DNA of 64,000 nt from DASSQJ01 sp963726295. GTDB taxonomy: Bacteria; Actinomycetota; Actinomycetes; Actinomycetales; Dermatophilaceae. Both the position numbers and the translations under genes were made by a program. Below, one piece after another: positions 24,641-33,576 of this stretch. How positions within the stretch are numbered: position 1 is the first letter of the stretch; every line of letters starts with the position of its first letter. The DNA is taken from positions 124,001 to 188,000 of the forward strand of contig CAVSBW010000007.1 in assembly GCA_963726295.1 (NCBI GenBank), read 5' to 3'. The notes under the pieces were generated by a model, which did no database searches, had not been told where the DNA came from, and worked only from the letters and a program-made list of their open reading frames with translations.

Positions 24641-26185
24641 GTGCGCATCGGTGTCCCGCGTGAGTCCCTGCCCGGCGAGACCCGGGTCGCTGCGACCCCC
24701 AGCACCGTCAGGCAGCTGGTGGGGCTCGGCTATGTCGTGTTCGTCGAGAACGACGCCGGAGTGCTGGCGAGCTTCGACGACGCGGCCTACCAGGTCGCCG
24801 GTGCCGATGTCGTCGACGGTGAGGTGTGGAACGCCGACGTCGTCCTGAAGGTCAACGCCCCGTCCGACGAGGAGATCGCCCGGCTGCGCGCCGGGCAGGT
24901 GCTCGTCTCGCTGATGTCGCCCGCGCTGAATCCCGAGCTCGTCGAGAAGCTCGCGGGCCGCGGCGTCACGGCGCTGGCGATGGACGCGGTGCCGCGCATC
25001 TCCCGTGCGCAGTCGCTGGACGTGCTGTCGTCGATGGCGAACATCGGCGGGTACCGCGCGGTCATCGAGGCCGCCCACGAGTTCGGGTCGTTCTTCACCG
25101 GGCAGGTCACCGCCGCGGGAAAGGTGCCACCGGCCAAGGTGCTCGTCGTCGGCGCGGGGGTGGCCGGGCTCGCCGCGATCGGCACCGCGAACTCCCTCGG
25201 GGCCGTCGTGCGAGCCTTCGACGCCCGCCCCGAGGTCGCCGAGCAGGTGGAGTCGATGGGGGCGGAGTTCCTCCGGATCGAGGTCGAGGAGTCCGGGCCG
25301 TCGTCCGACGGGTACGCCCGGGAGACCAGCGCCGACTTCGACCGCAAGGCCGCCGACCTGTACGCCGAGCAGGCCGCCGACGTCGACATCGTGATCACCA
25401 CCGCGCTCATCCCGGGCCGTCCGGCACCGCGGCTGCTCGACGAGGGCATGGTGGCGACGATGAAGCCCGGTTCGGTGGTCGTCGACATGGCAGCGGCCAA
25501 CGGCGGCAACGTGGCCGGCACGGTCGCGGGCCAGAAGGTGGTCACGGACAACGGCGTGACGATCCTCGGCTACACCGACCTGCCCGGGCGTCTGCCGACG
25601 CAGTCCTCGCAGCTGTTCGCCTCGAACCTGGTCAACCTGCTGAAGCTGCTCACGCCAGCGAAGGACGGCGAGGTCGTCCTCGACATGGACGACGTCGTGC
25701 AGCGGGGGATGACGGTGGTCAAGGAGGGCGAGGTGCTGTGGCCGCCGCCACCGGTGCAGGTGTCGGCCGCGCCGGCCCCGAGCTCGGGCACCGAGGTGGC
25801 GGAGCGTCCGCCGCCCAAGGAGCCGATGAGCCCGCAGCGACGGCTCGCCTGGATGGGCGCCGCCGCGGCGGTGTTCCTCCTCGTCTCGGCCGTGTCGCCC
25901 CAGCCGTTCCTCGGCCACTTCATGGTGTTCATGCTCTCGGTGGTCATCGGCTTCTACGTCATCGGCAACGTCCACCACGCCCTGCACACGCCGCTGATGT
26001 CGGTGACGAACGCGATCAGCGGCATCATCGTCGTCGGCGCGATCCTGCAGGTGGGGCACGACAGCGTGGCGATCTCGGTGGTGGCGTTCATCGGGATCCT
26101 CGTCGCGAGCATCAACGTGTTCGGTGGCTTCCGCGTCACCGCGCGCATGCTCGAGATGTTCAAGCGCGAGGAGGTCGCGCGATGA
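24641..26185 (+). CDS. pntA: NAD(P) transhydrogenase subunit alpha
   Basis: The 514-residue alpha subunit starts at a GTG behind GGAGGA (8-base spacing). Domain I binds NAD(H): RIGVPRESLPGETRVA, KVLVVGAGVAGLAAIGTA, and the RQD-like loop. The C-terminal 120 residues hold the membrane helices (GAAAAVFLLVSAVS, HFMVFMLSVVIGFYVIGNVHHAL, GIIVVGAILQV). It couples proton flow to hydride transfer from NADH to NADP+. It is the full-length fused E. coli-like form and not split into PntAa/PntAb. ATGA overlap with pntB indicates co-translation. Confidence 0.95.
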   Translation: MRIGVPRESLPGETRVAATPSTVRQLVGLGYVVFVENDAGVLASFDDAAYQVAGADVVDGEVWNADVVLKVNAPSDEEIARLRAGQVLVSLMSPALNPELVEKLAGRGVTALAMDAVPRISRAQSLDVLSSMANIGGYRAVIEAAHEFGSFFTGQVTAAGKVPPAKVLVVGAGVAGLAAIGTANSLGAVVRAFDARPEVAEQVESMGAEFLRIEVEESGPSSDGYARETSADFDRKAADLYAEQAADVDIVITTALIPGRPAPRLLDEGMVATMKPGSVVVDMAAANGGNVAGTVAGQKVVTDNGVTILGYTDLPGRLPTQSSQLFASNLVNLLKLLTPAKDGEVVLDMDDVVQRGMTVVKEGEVLWPPPPVQVSAAPAPSSGTEVAERPPPKEPMSPQRRLAWMGAAAAVFLLVSAVSPQPFLGHFMVFMLSVVIGFYVIGNVHHALHTPLMSVTNAISGIIVVGAILQVGHDSVAISVVAFIGILVASINVFGGFRVTARMLEMFKREEVAR

Positions 26186-27624
26186 CCCTGCCCATCACCC
26201 TGGTGCAGGGGGCGTACATCGTGGCCGGGCTGGCGTTCATCCTCGCCCTGGCGGGCCTGTCCCGGCACGAGTCCGCGCGGGCCGGCAACCGGTTCGGGAT
26301 CATCGGGATGGCGATCGCGCTCGTGGCAACCGTGTGGGCGGCGACCGCCGGGGTGAGCGTCGGCGACATCGGCCCGGTGGAGGTGGGCATCAAGGGGTCC
26401 GGCTGGCTCGGGCTGCTGCTCATCGTCCTGGCGATGGGGATCGGCGCGGTCATCGGCCTGGACCGGGCGCGCAAGGTCGAGATGACCGGCATGCCCGAGC
26501 TCATCGCGATGCTGCACAGCTTCGTCGGCCTCGCCGCGGTGCTCGTCGGCTGGAACAGCTCGTACGAGTCCACCACCTACCCGGCCATCCACGACACCGA
26601 GGTCGCGGTCGGCATCTTCATCGGTGCGGTGACCTTCACGGGCTCGATTGTGGCCTTCCTCAAGCTGTCGGGGAGGATCAGGTCGGCCCCGCTGATCCTG
26701 CCGCGGCACAACCTGCTCAACCTGGGCATCATCGTCGCGTTCGTCGTGCTCACGGTCGTCTACGTGCTCCTGCCCCACGACGCCACCTTCGGTCGCCACC
26801 TGCTCCTCGGGCTGATCACGGTGCTGGCGCTGTTCCTCGGCTGGCACCTCGTCATGGCCATCGGCGGCGGCGACATGCCAGTGGTCGTCTCGATGCTCAA
26901 CAGCTACTCCGGCTGGGCGGCCGCGGCAGCGGGCTTCCTCCTGGACAACGACCTGCTCATCATCACCGGCGCCCTCGTCGGCTCCTCCGGTGCGTACCTT
27001 TCGTACATCATGTGCAAGGCGATGAACCGGTCGTTCATCTCGGTGATCGCGGGTGGGTTCGGGGTCGAGGCCGGCACGGGCGCCGACGACACCGACTACG
27101 GCGAGTACCGCGAGACCACCGCCGAGGGGGCCGCCGAGCTCCTCGCGAACGCGTCCTCGGTCGTCATCACCCCCGGCTACGGCATGGCGGTCGCGCAGGC
27201 GCAGTACCCGGTGGCCTCCCTGACCAAGACGCTGCGTGAGCGGGGCGTCGACGTGCGGTTCGGCATCCACCCGGTCGCCGGGCGGCTGCCGGGGCACATG
27301 AACGTGCTGCTCGCAGAGGCCAAGGTGCCCTACGACATCGTGCTCGAGATGGACGAGGTCAACGACGACCTCCCCGCCACCGACGTCGTCCTCGTCATCG
27401 GCGCCAACGACACCGTCAACCCCGCCGCAGACGAGGACCCCACCTCGCCGATCGCGGGGATGCCGGTGCTGAAGGTGTGGGAGGCCCACGACGTCATCGT
27501 CTTCAAGCGCTCGATGGCCACCGGGTACGCGGGCGTGCAGAACCCCCTGTTCTTCCGCGACAACACCCAGATGCTGTTCGGCGACGCCAAGGACCGCGTC
27601 GAGGACATCCTCAAGGCCCTCTGA
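26182..27624 (+). CDS. pntB: NAD(P) transhydrogenase subunit beta
   Basis: The 480-residue beta subunit has an N-terminal membrane domain of eight or nine helices (residues 1-270). The NADP(H)-binding domain III follows: SSVVITPGYGMAVAQAQ, FGIHPVAGRLPGHMNVLLAEAKVPYD, VIGANDTVNPAA and VFKRSMATGYAGVQNPLF. The proton-path residue region GWHLVMAIGGGDMPVVVSMLNSYSGWAAAA is intact. It works with PntA in the cytoplasmic membrane to keep NADPH high. A very strong hairpin follows. Confidence 0.95.
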   Translation: MTLPITLVQGAYIVAGLAFILALAGLSRHESARAGNRFGIIGMAIALVATVWAATAGVSVGDIGPVEVGIKGSGWLGLLLIVLAMGIGAVIGLDRARKVEMTGMPELIAMLHSFVGLAAVLVGWNSSYESTTYPAIHDTEVAVGIFIGAVTFTGSIVAFLKLSGRIRSAPLILPRHNLLNLGIIVAFVVLTVVYVLLPHDATFGRHLLLGLITVLALFLGWHLVMAIGGGDMPVVVSMLNSYSGWAAAAAGFLLDNDLLIITGALVGSSGAYLSYIMCKAMNRSFISVIAGGFGVEAGTGADDTDYGEYRETTAEGAAELLANASSVVITPGYGMAVAQAQYPVASLTKTLRERGVDVRFGIHPVAGRLPGHMNVLLAEAKVPYDIVLEMDEVNDDLPATDVVLVIGANDTVNPAADEDPTSPIAGMPVLKVWEAHDVIVFKRSMATGYAGVQNPLFFRDNTQMLFGDAKDRVEDILKAL

Positions 27625-27665
27625 CCCGCCGCCGCCACCACAGGCTCTTCGCCTGGTGCCGGGGA

Positions 27666-27706
27666 CCCCGGGGTCGCACCGGAACCCATCCGAGGCGACC
27701 CCGGGG
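27666..27706 (+). terminator. Strong hairpin terminator after pntAB
   Basis: CCCCGGGGTCGC (27666-27677) and GCGACCCCGGGG (27695-27706) are perfect 12-base complements around a 17-base loop, 42 bases after the pntB stop, followed by CTTCT. Confidence 0.7.
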
Positions 27707-27815
27707 CTTCTGGTGCCATGCCGTGCACTCCTCCGACGATGCGGCCTCGATGCGGCGCCGGGCCCCACCGGGCACGGCGGAGGCTGCCGTCGCGGCGGTC
27801 GGTAGGCTGCCGGGC

Positions 27816-28952
27816 GTGAGCGAGCCCAGCACGCCCGACCGGCCCGGCGGCATCACCTACGCCTCGGCCGGGGTCGACGTCGAGGCCGGCGACAAGGCCG
27901 TCGAGCTGATGAAGGAGTCGGTGCGCCGGGCCACGCGGCCGGAGGTGCTCGGGGGCCTCGGCGGTTTCGCCGGGATGTTCGACGCCTCGGCTCTCACGCG
28001 CTACCGCCGCCCGGTCCTCGCCACCTCCACGGACGGCGTCGGCACCAAGGTCGCCATCGCCCAGGCCCTCGACCGGCACGACACCATCGGGTTCGACCTC
28101 GTCGGCATGGTGGTCGACGACATCGTCGTCACCGGCGCCGAGCCACTCTTCATGACTGACTACATCGCCTGCGGCCGGGTCGTCCCCGAGCGGATCGCCG
28201 CCATCGTGTCCGGCATCGCCCGGGCCTGTGAGCAGGCCCGCGTGGCACTCGTGGGCGGCGAGACCGCCGAGCATCCCGGCCTCCTCGGCCCGGACGAGTA
28301 CGACCTCGCCGGCGCGGCCACCGGGGTCGTCGAGCACGACGACGTGCTCGGCCCACACCTGGTCGAGGTCGGTGACGTCGTCCTCGGGCTGGCCAGCAGC
28401 GGCCTGCACTCCAACGGCTACTCCCTCGTCCGCCGCGTCGTCGGGCACGCGGGATGGACCCTCGACCGGCACGTCGACGAGCTCGGCCGCACCCTCGGTG
28501 AGGAGCTGCTCGAGCCCACTCGCGTGTACTCGGCCGACCTGCTGGACCTCGTCCGCGCCGACGGCGTGACCGTGCACGCGCTCTCGCACGTGACCGGCGG
28601 GGGCCTGGCCGCGAACCTGGCCCGGGTGCTGCCCGCGTCCGTCCACGCGCGCCTCGACCGTGCCAGCTGGGCACCGGCGCCGGTGTTCGGGCTCGTCGAG
28701 TCGCTGGGCGCGGTGCCGCGCGCGGACCTCGAGCGCACCCTCAACATGGGGGTCGGCTTCGCCGCCGTCCTGCCCGCGGCGTCGGTCGACGCCGCCACCG
28801 CCGTGCTCGAAGGACGCGGCATCGGCACCTGGGTGCTCGGTGAGGTGCTCGCGGCGGAGGCCGCCGACCGCGCCGTGGGCGAGGTGGTCAGCGGCGCCAA
28901 GGGCGTCGACGGGGGCTCCGTGGAGCTCGTCGGCGACCACCCGGTCGCCTGA
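27816..28952 (+). CDS. purM: Phosphoribosylformylglycinamidine cyclo-ligase (AIR synthetase)
   Basis: The 378-residue enzyme has the PurM/PurL fold: ITYASAGVDVEAGDKAVELMKESV, the ATP loop LATSTDGVGTKVAIA, DLVGMVVDDIVVTGAEPLFMTDYIA, ALVGGETAEHPG and SSGLHSNGYSLVR. It closes FGAM to AIR in purine synthesis, using ATP. The GTG at 27816 begins the conserved domain. In other actinobacteria purM is commonly followed by a DUF3073 gene and a Val/Leu dehydrogenase; here these come 4 kb later. purF is not in the window. Confidence 0.94.
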   Translation: MSEPSTPDRPGGITYASAGVDVEAGDKAVELMKESVRRATRPEVLGGLGGFAGMFDASALTRYRRPVLATSTDGVGTKVAIAQALDRHDTIGFDLVGMVVDDIVVTGAEPLFMTDYIACGRVVPERIAAIVSGIARACEQARVALVGGETAEHPGLLGPDEYDLAGAATGVVEHDDVLGPHLVEVGDVVLGLASSGLHSNGYSLVRRVVGHAGWTLDRHVDELGRTLGEELLEPTRVYSADLLDLVRADGVTVHALSHVTGGGLAANLARVLPASVHARLDRASWAPAPVFGLVESLGAVPRADLERTLNMGVGFAAVLPAASVDAATAVLEGRGIGTWVLGEVLAAEAADRAVGEVVSGAKGVDGGSVELVGDHPVA

Positions 28953-28972
28953 CCCGCATCCGACCCGCGCCG

Positions 28973-30019
28973 ATGATGGCCACCCTCCCCGACACGATGC
29001 GCGCGATGGTGACGACGCGCCACGGCGGACCGGACGCGATGGTGCTGCGCGAGATGCCGGTGCCGAGACCCGGTCCCGGGGACGTGCTCGTGCGGGTGGC
29101 TGCGGCGGGGTGCAACAACACCGACCTGTGGACCCGCGAGGGCGCCTACGGCACCGACGAGCCCGGCGGATGGCTGGGCCCGCTCGCCTTCCCGCGCATC
29201 CAGGGGGCCGACGTGGCCGGCACGGTCGTGGACACGGGCGCCGGCTGCGACCCGGGGCTCGTCGGCTCCCGCGTCCTCGTCGACCCCGCCCTCTACGACG
29301 GCCCGGGCGACGCCGCCCTCGTCGCCGACGTCCTCGGCAGCGAGCGCGACGGAGGGTTCGCCGACTACGTGGTCGTACCCGTCCCGTCCGTGCACGACGT
29401 CGCCGCCTCGCCGCTCACCGACGTCGAGCTCGGCGCGCTACCGATCGCGTACGGGACCGCACTCGGGATGCTCGAGCGGGGTGGCGTCGGCGAGGACGAC
29501 ACCGTGCTCGTCACCGGCGCCTCCGGAGGGGTGGGACTGGCCGCGGTGCAGCTCGCCGTCGCGCGCGGCGCCCGGGTGGTCGCGGTGTGCAGCGCCCCGA
29601 AGGCCGCGGCCGTGCTCGAGGCCGGGGCGCACGAGGTGGTCGACCGGGGGCGCGGGTCGGTCGTCGCCGACGTGCGGGACCTCGCGCCGGACGGCATCGA
29701 CTGCGCCGTGGACCTCGTCGCCGGTCCTGTGCTCGGGGAGGGGCTGACCCTGCTGCGCCCGGGCGGTCGGTGGGTGGTGGCGGGCGCGCTCGGTGGCGCC
29801 CGCGTCGAGCTGGACGTGCGCCACCTCTACCTGGCCAACCAGGCGCTGGTCGGGTCGACGATGCACACGCCGGCGGTCTTCCGGAGGCTGGTGGACCTCG
29901 CCCGCGCCGGGCAGGTGCATCCGGTGGTCGCCGCCACCTACCCCCTCGAGGAGCTGCACCGCGCGCAGGCCGACCTCGCCGGTCGCTCCCTCGTCGGCAA
30001 GCTCGTCGTGACGCCCTGA
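28973..30019 (+). CDS. Zinc-independent MDR-family quinone/alcohol oxidoreductase
   Basis: The 348-residue protein follows the medium-chain dehydrogenase layout: GroES-like domain (AMVTTRHGGPDAMVLREM, GDVLVRVAAAGCNNTDLWTREGAYG, IQGADVAGTVVDTG) and a Rossmann domain (VLVTGASGGVGLAAVQLAVARGARVVAV). The structural zinc Cys quartet is missing and the catalytic Zn position is not conserved, so it is probably a quinone-oxidoreductase or reductase type using NADPH. Two ATG codons (28973 and 28976) are possible starts. It follows purM by 20 bases. Confidence 0.82.
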   Translation: MMATLPDTMRAMVTTRHGGPDAMVLREMPVPRPGPGDVLVRVAAAGCNNTDLWTREGAYGTDEPGGWLGPLAFPRIQGADVAGTVVDTGAGCDPGLVGSRVLVDPALYDGPGDAALVADVLGSERDGGFADYVVVPVPSVHDVAASPLTDVELGALPIAYGTALGMLERGGVGEDDTVLVTGASGGVGLAAVQLAVARGARVVAVCSAPKAAAVLEAGAHEVVDRGRGSVVADVRDLAPDGIDCAVDLVAGPVLGEGLTLLRPGGRWVVAGALGGARVELDVRHLYLANQALVGSTMHTPAVFRRLVDLARAGQVHPVVAATYPLEELHRAQADLAGRSLVGKLVVTP

Positions 30020-30103
30020 CCCGGGTCGGCGACCCGACAACGGTCACCGTTCTGGGTGCGGGCGCTCAGGACGACGCCCGGTGCGAGCCACCACGATGGC
30101 CCC

Positions 30104-30478
30104 ATGACCACGACTGCTCCCACGCCGCACCGTGCGCCACCGGACGCGGTGGTGTGGGCGATGGCGTGGGCCGGCCTCGTCCTCGCCCTCGGGACCGCGG
30201 TGCTGGCGCTCTACATCGTGGGACTGCTCCTGGTGGTGTCGCTCATGGTGGGGCTCGGGACGTCGCTGGGGCTCGTCGACGGTGACGGCTCGATCGACGT
30301 GTGGGGCGTCGTGCTCCACACCGTCCCCGTTCTCCTCGTGGCGTGGGCGGTGGGCCTGGCCGGGGCGCGGGCGCTCGCTCCGGGCGGTGTTGCCCCACCG
30401 TGGGTGGTCGGCCTGTTCTGCGGCATCGTCGGCTGCTGCGCGGGGGCACTCCTCCTCGCTCTGGTCGGCCTCCTCTGA
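30104..30478 (+). CDS. Small multi-pass membrane protein
   Basis: The 124-residue protein has an N-terminal hydrophilic tag and three or four hydrophobic helices (about 18-40, 60-80 and 95-122), joined by a short DGDGSIDVWG loop. It is unannotated here; no motif is recognised. Its helix pattern (VLHTVPVLLVAWAVGLAGARALA, then GLFCGIVGCCAGALLLALV) echoes that of the next gene, which suggests they are a tandem duplicate pair. Confidence 0.6.
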   Translation: MTTTAPTPHRAPPDAVVWAMAWAGLVLALGTAVLALYIVGLLLVVSLMVGLGTSLGLVDGDGSIDVWGVVLHTVPVLLVAWAVGLAGARALAPGGVAPPWVVGLFCGIVGCCAGALLLALVGLL

Positions 30479-30611
30479 CCTGCCGGGGCTTCCGGCCGCA
30501 GGATGGGGAGAGGGGCGGTGGTCGATGCCCGGTCCTCGCTGCTCCGGCCCGACCTGCCCGGTGAGTACCGCGGCTCATGCCGCCCCGGCGCACCCCGCCT
30601 ACGGTCGGGAC

Positions 30612-30968
30612 ATGGATGCCGGCCCGCCACCGCGCCCGGGCCGCACGTCGACCACCCGGTGGACCGTTGCCGTGCTGGCCCTCGCCACGACCCTGCTCGT
30701 CCTCGCCGTCGCTGCCTCAGCGGCCTACGTCCTGCTGTTCGCCCGGGCCCTCGGAGCGGACGTGGGCCCGGCGGACCTCGCACCCGATGCCGCGGACATC
30801 GTCGTCGAGGTGCTGCCCGGCGTCGTCGCAGGGTGGGTGGTCGGGCTCCTCGCCGCCCACGGTCTGTCGGCCCGGTCACCCCGGCGGCCGTTGGTCGCGG
30901 GCCTGGGAGCAGGGCTGCTCGGCTGTCTCGTCGGTGCCCTGGTCCAGTACCTCGCAGGAACACCCTGA
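30612..30968 (+). CDS. Small multi-pass membrane protein, likely paralogue of the preceding gene
   Basis: The 118-residue protein has three hydrophobic segments (about 18-40, 58-80 and 90-115). It is similar in layout to the preceding one: EVLPGVVAGWVVGLLAAHGLSA corresponds to its VLHTVPVLLVAWAVGLAGARAL, and LVAGLGAGLLGCLVGALVQYL to its WVVGLFCGIVGCCAGALLLAL. The function is unknown. It is 133 bases downstream and probably part of the same unit. Confidence 0.6.
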   Translation: MDAGPPPRPGRTSTTRWTVAVLALATTLLVLAVAASAAYVLLFARALGADVGPADLAPDAADIVVEVLPGVVAGWVVGLLAAHGLSARSPRRPLVAGLGAGLLGCLVGALVQYLAGTP

Positions 30969-31032
30969 GGCGGGGTGTCAGGGGTGGTGCCCGCGTCCGC
31001 GGTCCGGCGTCGCTCCACCGCCTCTCGCGCGG

Positions 31033-31605
31033 TCAGGCGACCGTGATCTGCGGGGAGAAGAGCGACATCACCGACAGCGCGTTCGCGTGGTTATCCGGTG
31101 TCGAGCCGGCGCAGGCGTCGCCGACCACCCGAACCGTGACACCGGCGTCGGCCATCGGGAGCGCGGTCGAGACGACACAGCAGTCGGTGGCGACCCCGGC
31201 CAGGGTGACGTGTCCGGTCGAACCCACGACGTCGTGCAGCACGGGCCACTTGCCGAAGGTCCCCGCGGTCACCACCCGGCCGGCCAGCCCCTCCAGCTCA
31301 GGCACCACCCGGTAGAGCGGGTCGGAGCCGGGGACCAGGGCGAACGGCCACTCCTCGTAGTACGGCCCCCACGAACCACCGATCGAGGGGTCGGCGACGA
31401 ACCGCGTGACCACCGTGCGGCCCGTCCCGTAGGCCCGCGCCAGCTCGACGACGTGCGGGGACGCCTCCGCCCACATCGGGGAACCCCACGGGGACGCGTC
31501 GGGGGACGCGAAGAGCACCTGGGGGTCCACGACGACGAGCCAGCCGCCGTCGACGACCTCGACCGGCTCACCGTCCCGGGCCCGGCCGGCGCCGGCGCCG
31601 CTCAT
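31033..31605 (-). CDS. Isochorismatase-family cysteine hydrolase
   Basis: The 190-residue alpha/beta hydrolase has the catalytic triad of the family: Asp in LVVVDPQVLF (near residue 28), Lys in TFGKWPVL and Cys in GVATDCCVVSTALPMADAG. Members split amides, such as nicotinamide, ureido or biuret compounds, or isochorismate. It follows the NCS1 permease by a four-base overlap, so the permease probably supplies the substrate, a heterocyclic nucleobase or amide derivative. It is cytosolic. Confidence 0.85.
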   Translation of the reverse strand: MSGAGAGRARDGEPVEVVDGGWLVVVDPQVLFASPDASPWGSPMWAEASPHVVELARAYGTGRTVVTRFVADPSIGGSWGPYYEEWPFALVPGSDPLYRVVPELEGLAGRVVTAGTFGKWPVLHDVVGSTGHVTLAGVATDCCVVSTALPMADAGVTVRVVGDACAGSTPDNHANALSVMSLFSPQITVA

Positions 31606-33119
31606 CCGACCGGCTCGACGGTGCGGTCGCCGTCCGCGGCCGCCCCACCCGACCCGTCACCGAGCGCCTCCTGCCGCCGGACGGTGCCCCGCCGCAGGAC
31701 GAGCGAGCCCAGCAGCCCGAGCACGAGGGCGACGAGCACGCCGAGGTTGGCGTAGGCCCACGTGCCGTCCTTGCCGCCGAGCCCCAGCGGCCCGAGGAGG
31801 TAGCCCTGCCAGTTGTTCCACGACGCCGCGTCTGCGAAGAAGTTGATGACGAGGCCCCACCCGATCACCGAGGCCAGCACCATGGTGCCCACCGCGGTCC
31901 AGTCCCACGCGCCGTAGCGGCCGCGGGTGTCGAAGAGGTCGTCGTCCGCGTAGTCCCGGTGGCGCAGCCAGATGTCCCCGATCATCAGCCCGGCCCACGC
32001 GGCGAGCGGTACACCGAGGGTGATGAGGAAGGACTGGAAGGGCCCGAGGAAGCTCTCGGCGAAGAAGACCACCCAGATGGTGCCGAGGGTGAGGATGACA
32101 CCGTCCACAAGGGCAGCCGCCGGACGCGGGATGCGCACGCCGAGGGACAGCAGGGTCAGCCCGGAGGAGTAGATGCCGAGCACGGCGCCGGAGACCAGCG
32201 ACAGGATTACGGCGACGAGGAAGATGACGAGCATCCACGTCGGCAGCAGGGTGGCCAGGGTGCCGATCGGGTCGTCGGCGATGCCGTCGACGAGCGCTGC
32301 GTCCGACCCCGCGAGCAGGAGGCCGTAGAGCACCAGCACGACCGGCGCGACGGCGCCGCCGAAGGTGTTCCACGCGACGATGGCGGCACCGGACGCGTCA
32401 CGGCGCTGGTAGCGGGACCAGTCGGCGGCGATGTTGATCCACCCGAGCCCGAAGCCGGTCATCACCAGGACGAGCGCACCGATGACTGCCTGCGGCGACC
32501 CGCTGGGGAGCGCCTGCACGGCCGCCCAGTCGACGTCCTTCGCGGTGAGCGCGATGTAGAGGATCGTTACGATGCCGGTGACCCACGTCAGCACCGACTG
32601 CAGCCGCATGATGATGTGGTAGCCGGCCACTGACGCCGAGACGATCAGTGCCGCGACGACCGCCGCGGCCACGATCTTGGTGCCGGTGCCGCCGCCCCAC
32701 CCGAGCTCGGTGAAGATCGTCGAGGTGGCGAGCACCGCGAGGATGGCGAGGAAGGTCTCCCAGCCGATCGACGTCAGCCACGAGACGACCCCGGGCACCT
32801 TCTGGCCGGTCACCCCGAAGGCAGCCCGGGAGAGCACCATGGTCGGTGCCGAGCCGCGCTTGCCGGCGATCGCGATGACGCCGCACAGGGCGAAGGACAC
32901 GGTGATGCCGATGACGGCGACCAGTGCGCCCTGCCAGAACGAGACACCGAACTGGAGGACGAAGGCGGCGTAGGAGATGCCGAACACCGACACGTTGGCC
33001 GCGAACCACGGCCAGAACAGGTCGCGCGGCGCGGCGGTGCGCTCGGCCTCTTCGACGATCTCGATGCCGGTGGTCTCGACGCCCAACCGCCGGGTCCGCT
33101 CCACGGTGCTCTCGCTCAT
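31602..33119 (-). CDS. NCS1-family purine/cytosine permease
   Basis: The 505-residue protein has twelve predicted helices in the LeuT-like NCS1 pattern. A charged N-terminal tail (ESTVERTRRLGVETTGIEIV) is followed by DLFWPWFAANVSVFGISYAAFVL and later NIAADWSRYQRRDASG, the nucleobase-site loop. It is in the cytoplasmic membrane and takes up a nucleobase or hydantoin-like compound by cation symport. The start is taken at the ATG at 33119 that opens MSESTVERT. It is coupled to the downstream cysteine hydrolase. Confidence 0.88.
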   Translation of the reverse strand: MSESTVERTRRLGVETTGIEIVEEAERTAAPRDLFWPWFAANVSVFGISYAAFVLQFGVSFWQGALVAVIGITVSFALCGVIAIAGKRGSAPTMVLSRAAFGVTGQKVPGVVSWLTSIGWETFLAILAVLATSTIFTELGWGGGTGTKIVAAAVVAALIVSASVAGYHIIMRLQSVLTWVTGIVTILYIALTAKDVDWAAVQALPSGSPQAVIGALVLVMTGFGLGWINIAADWSRYQRRDASGAAIVAWNTFGGAVAPVVLVLYGLLLAGSDAALVDGIADDPIGTLATLLPTWMLVIFLVAVILSLVSGAVLGIYSSGLTLLSLGVRIPRPAAALVDGVILTLGTIWVVFFAESFLGPFQSFLITLGVPLAAWAGLMIGDIWLRHRDYADDDLFDTRGRYGAWDWTAVGTMVLASVIGWGLVINFFADAASWNNWQGYLLGPLGLGGKDGTWAYANLGVLVALVLGLLGSLVLRRGTVRRQEALGDGSGGAAADGDRTVEPVG

Positions 33120-33230
33120 GGGGCGAGCATGGCAGAACGCTTCAGGCGGTGGCGCTTCGGGCGCGGGGCACCGTCGACCCACCAGCGACCGCACGGTGGC
33201 GGATCAGGTCAGTGCGTGAGGGGACGGACG

Positions 33231-33416
33231 TCAGCGACGTCCGGACGCCCACGAGTCGTAGTCGTCCTCGTCGTCGCGGCGGTCGCGAGATCGATCGCCG
33301 CTGTCGGACTGTCCGTGGAGTTCTCGCTCAAGCGCACTCAGGTCGGTCTCCGGGCTGTAGTACTTCAGCTCGCGAGCGACCTTCGTCTGCTTGGCTTTGG
33401 CTCGGCCGCGCCCCAT
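33231..33416 (-). CDS. DUF3073 domain protein
   Basis: The 61-residue protein has the family's nearly invariant opening MGRGRAKAKQTKVARELKYY, followed by SPETDLSALERELHG and an acidic, arginine-rich tail. DUF3073 proteins are small, basic and widespread in actinobacteria, with no known function. The gene sits between the permease and the Leu/Val dehydrogenase, its usual neighbour. Confidence 0.92.
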   Translation of the reverse strand: MGRGRAKAKQTKVARELKYYSPETDLSALERELHGQSDSGDRSRDRRDDEDDYDSWASGRR

Positions 33417-33576
33417 GGCGTGACCCCCTCGTGCGTCTGCCGGAGCGGCATCGCTGGAGGGACGGACCCGTGAAGGGTGTCATCCCACGTCGCGGAGCCG
33501 GCCCGGGGAGTGAGTTCTGTCGTGGCGCCAACGGTACACGAGCCCGTGGGTCCCTTCGACGCCGTGTCCCGAAACG

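Noticed and set aside
23111..26059. 982-codon - strand ORF over the acidic protein and pntA
   Set aside because: It has low-complexity His/Val/Gly/Arg composition and covers two well-supported genes on the other strand.
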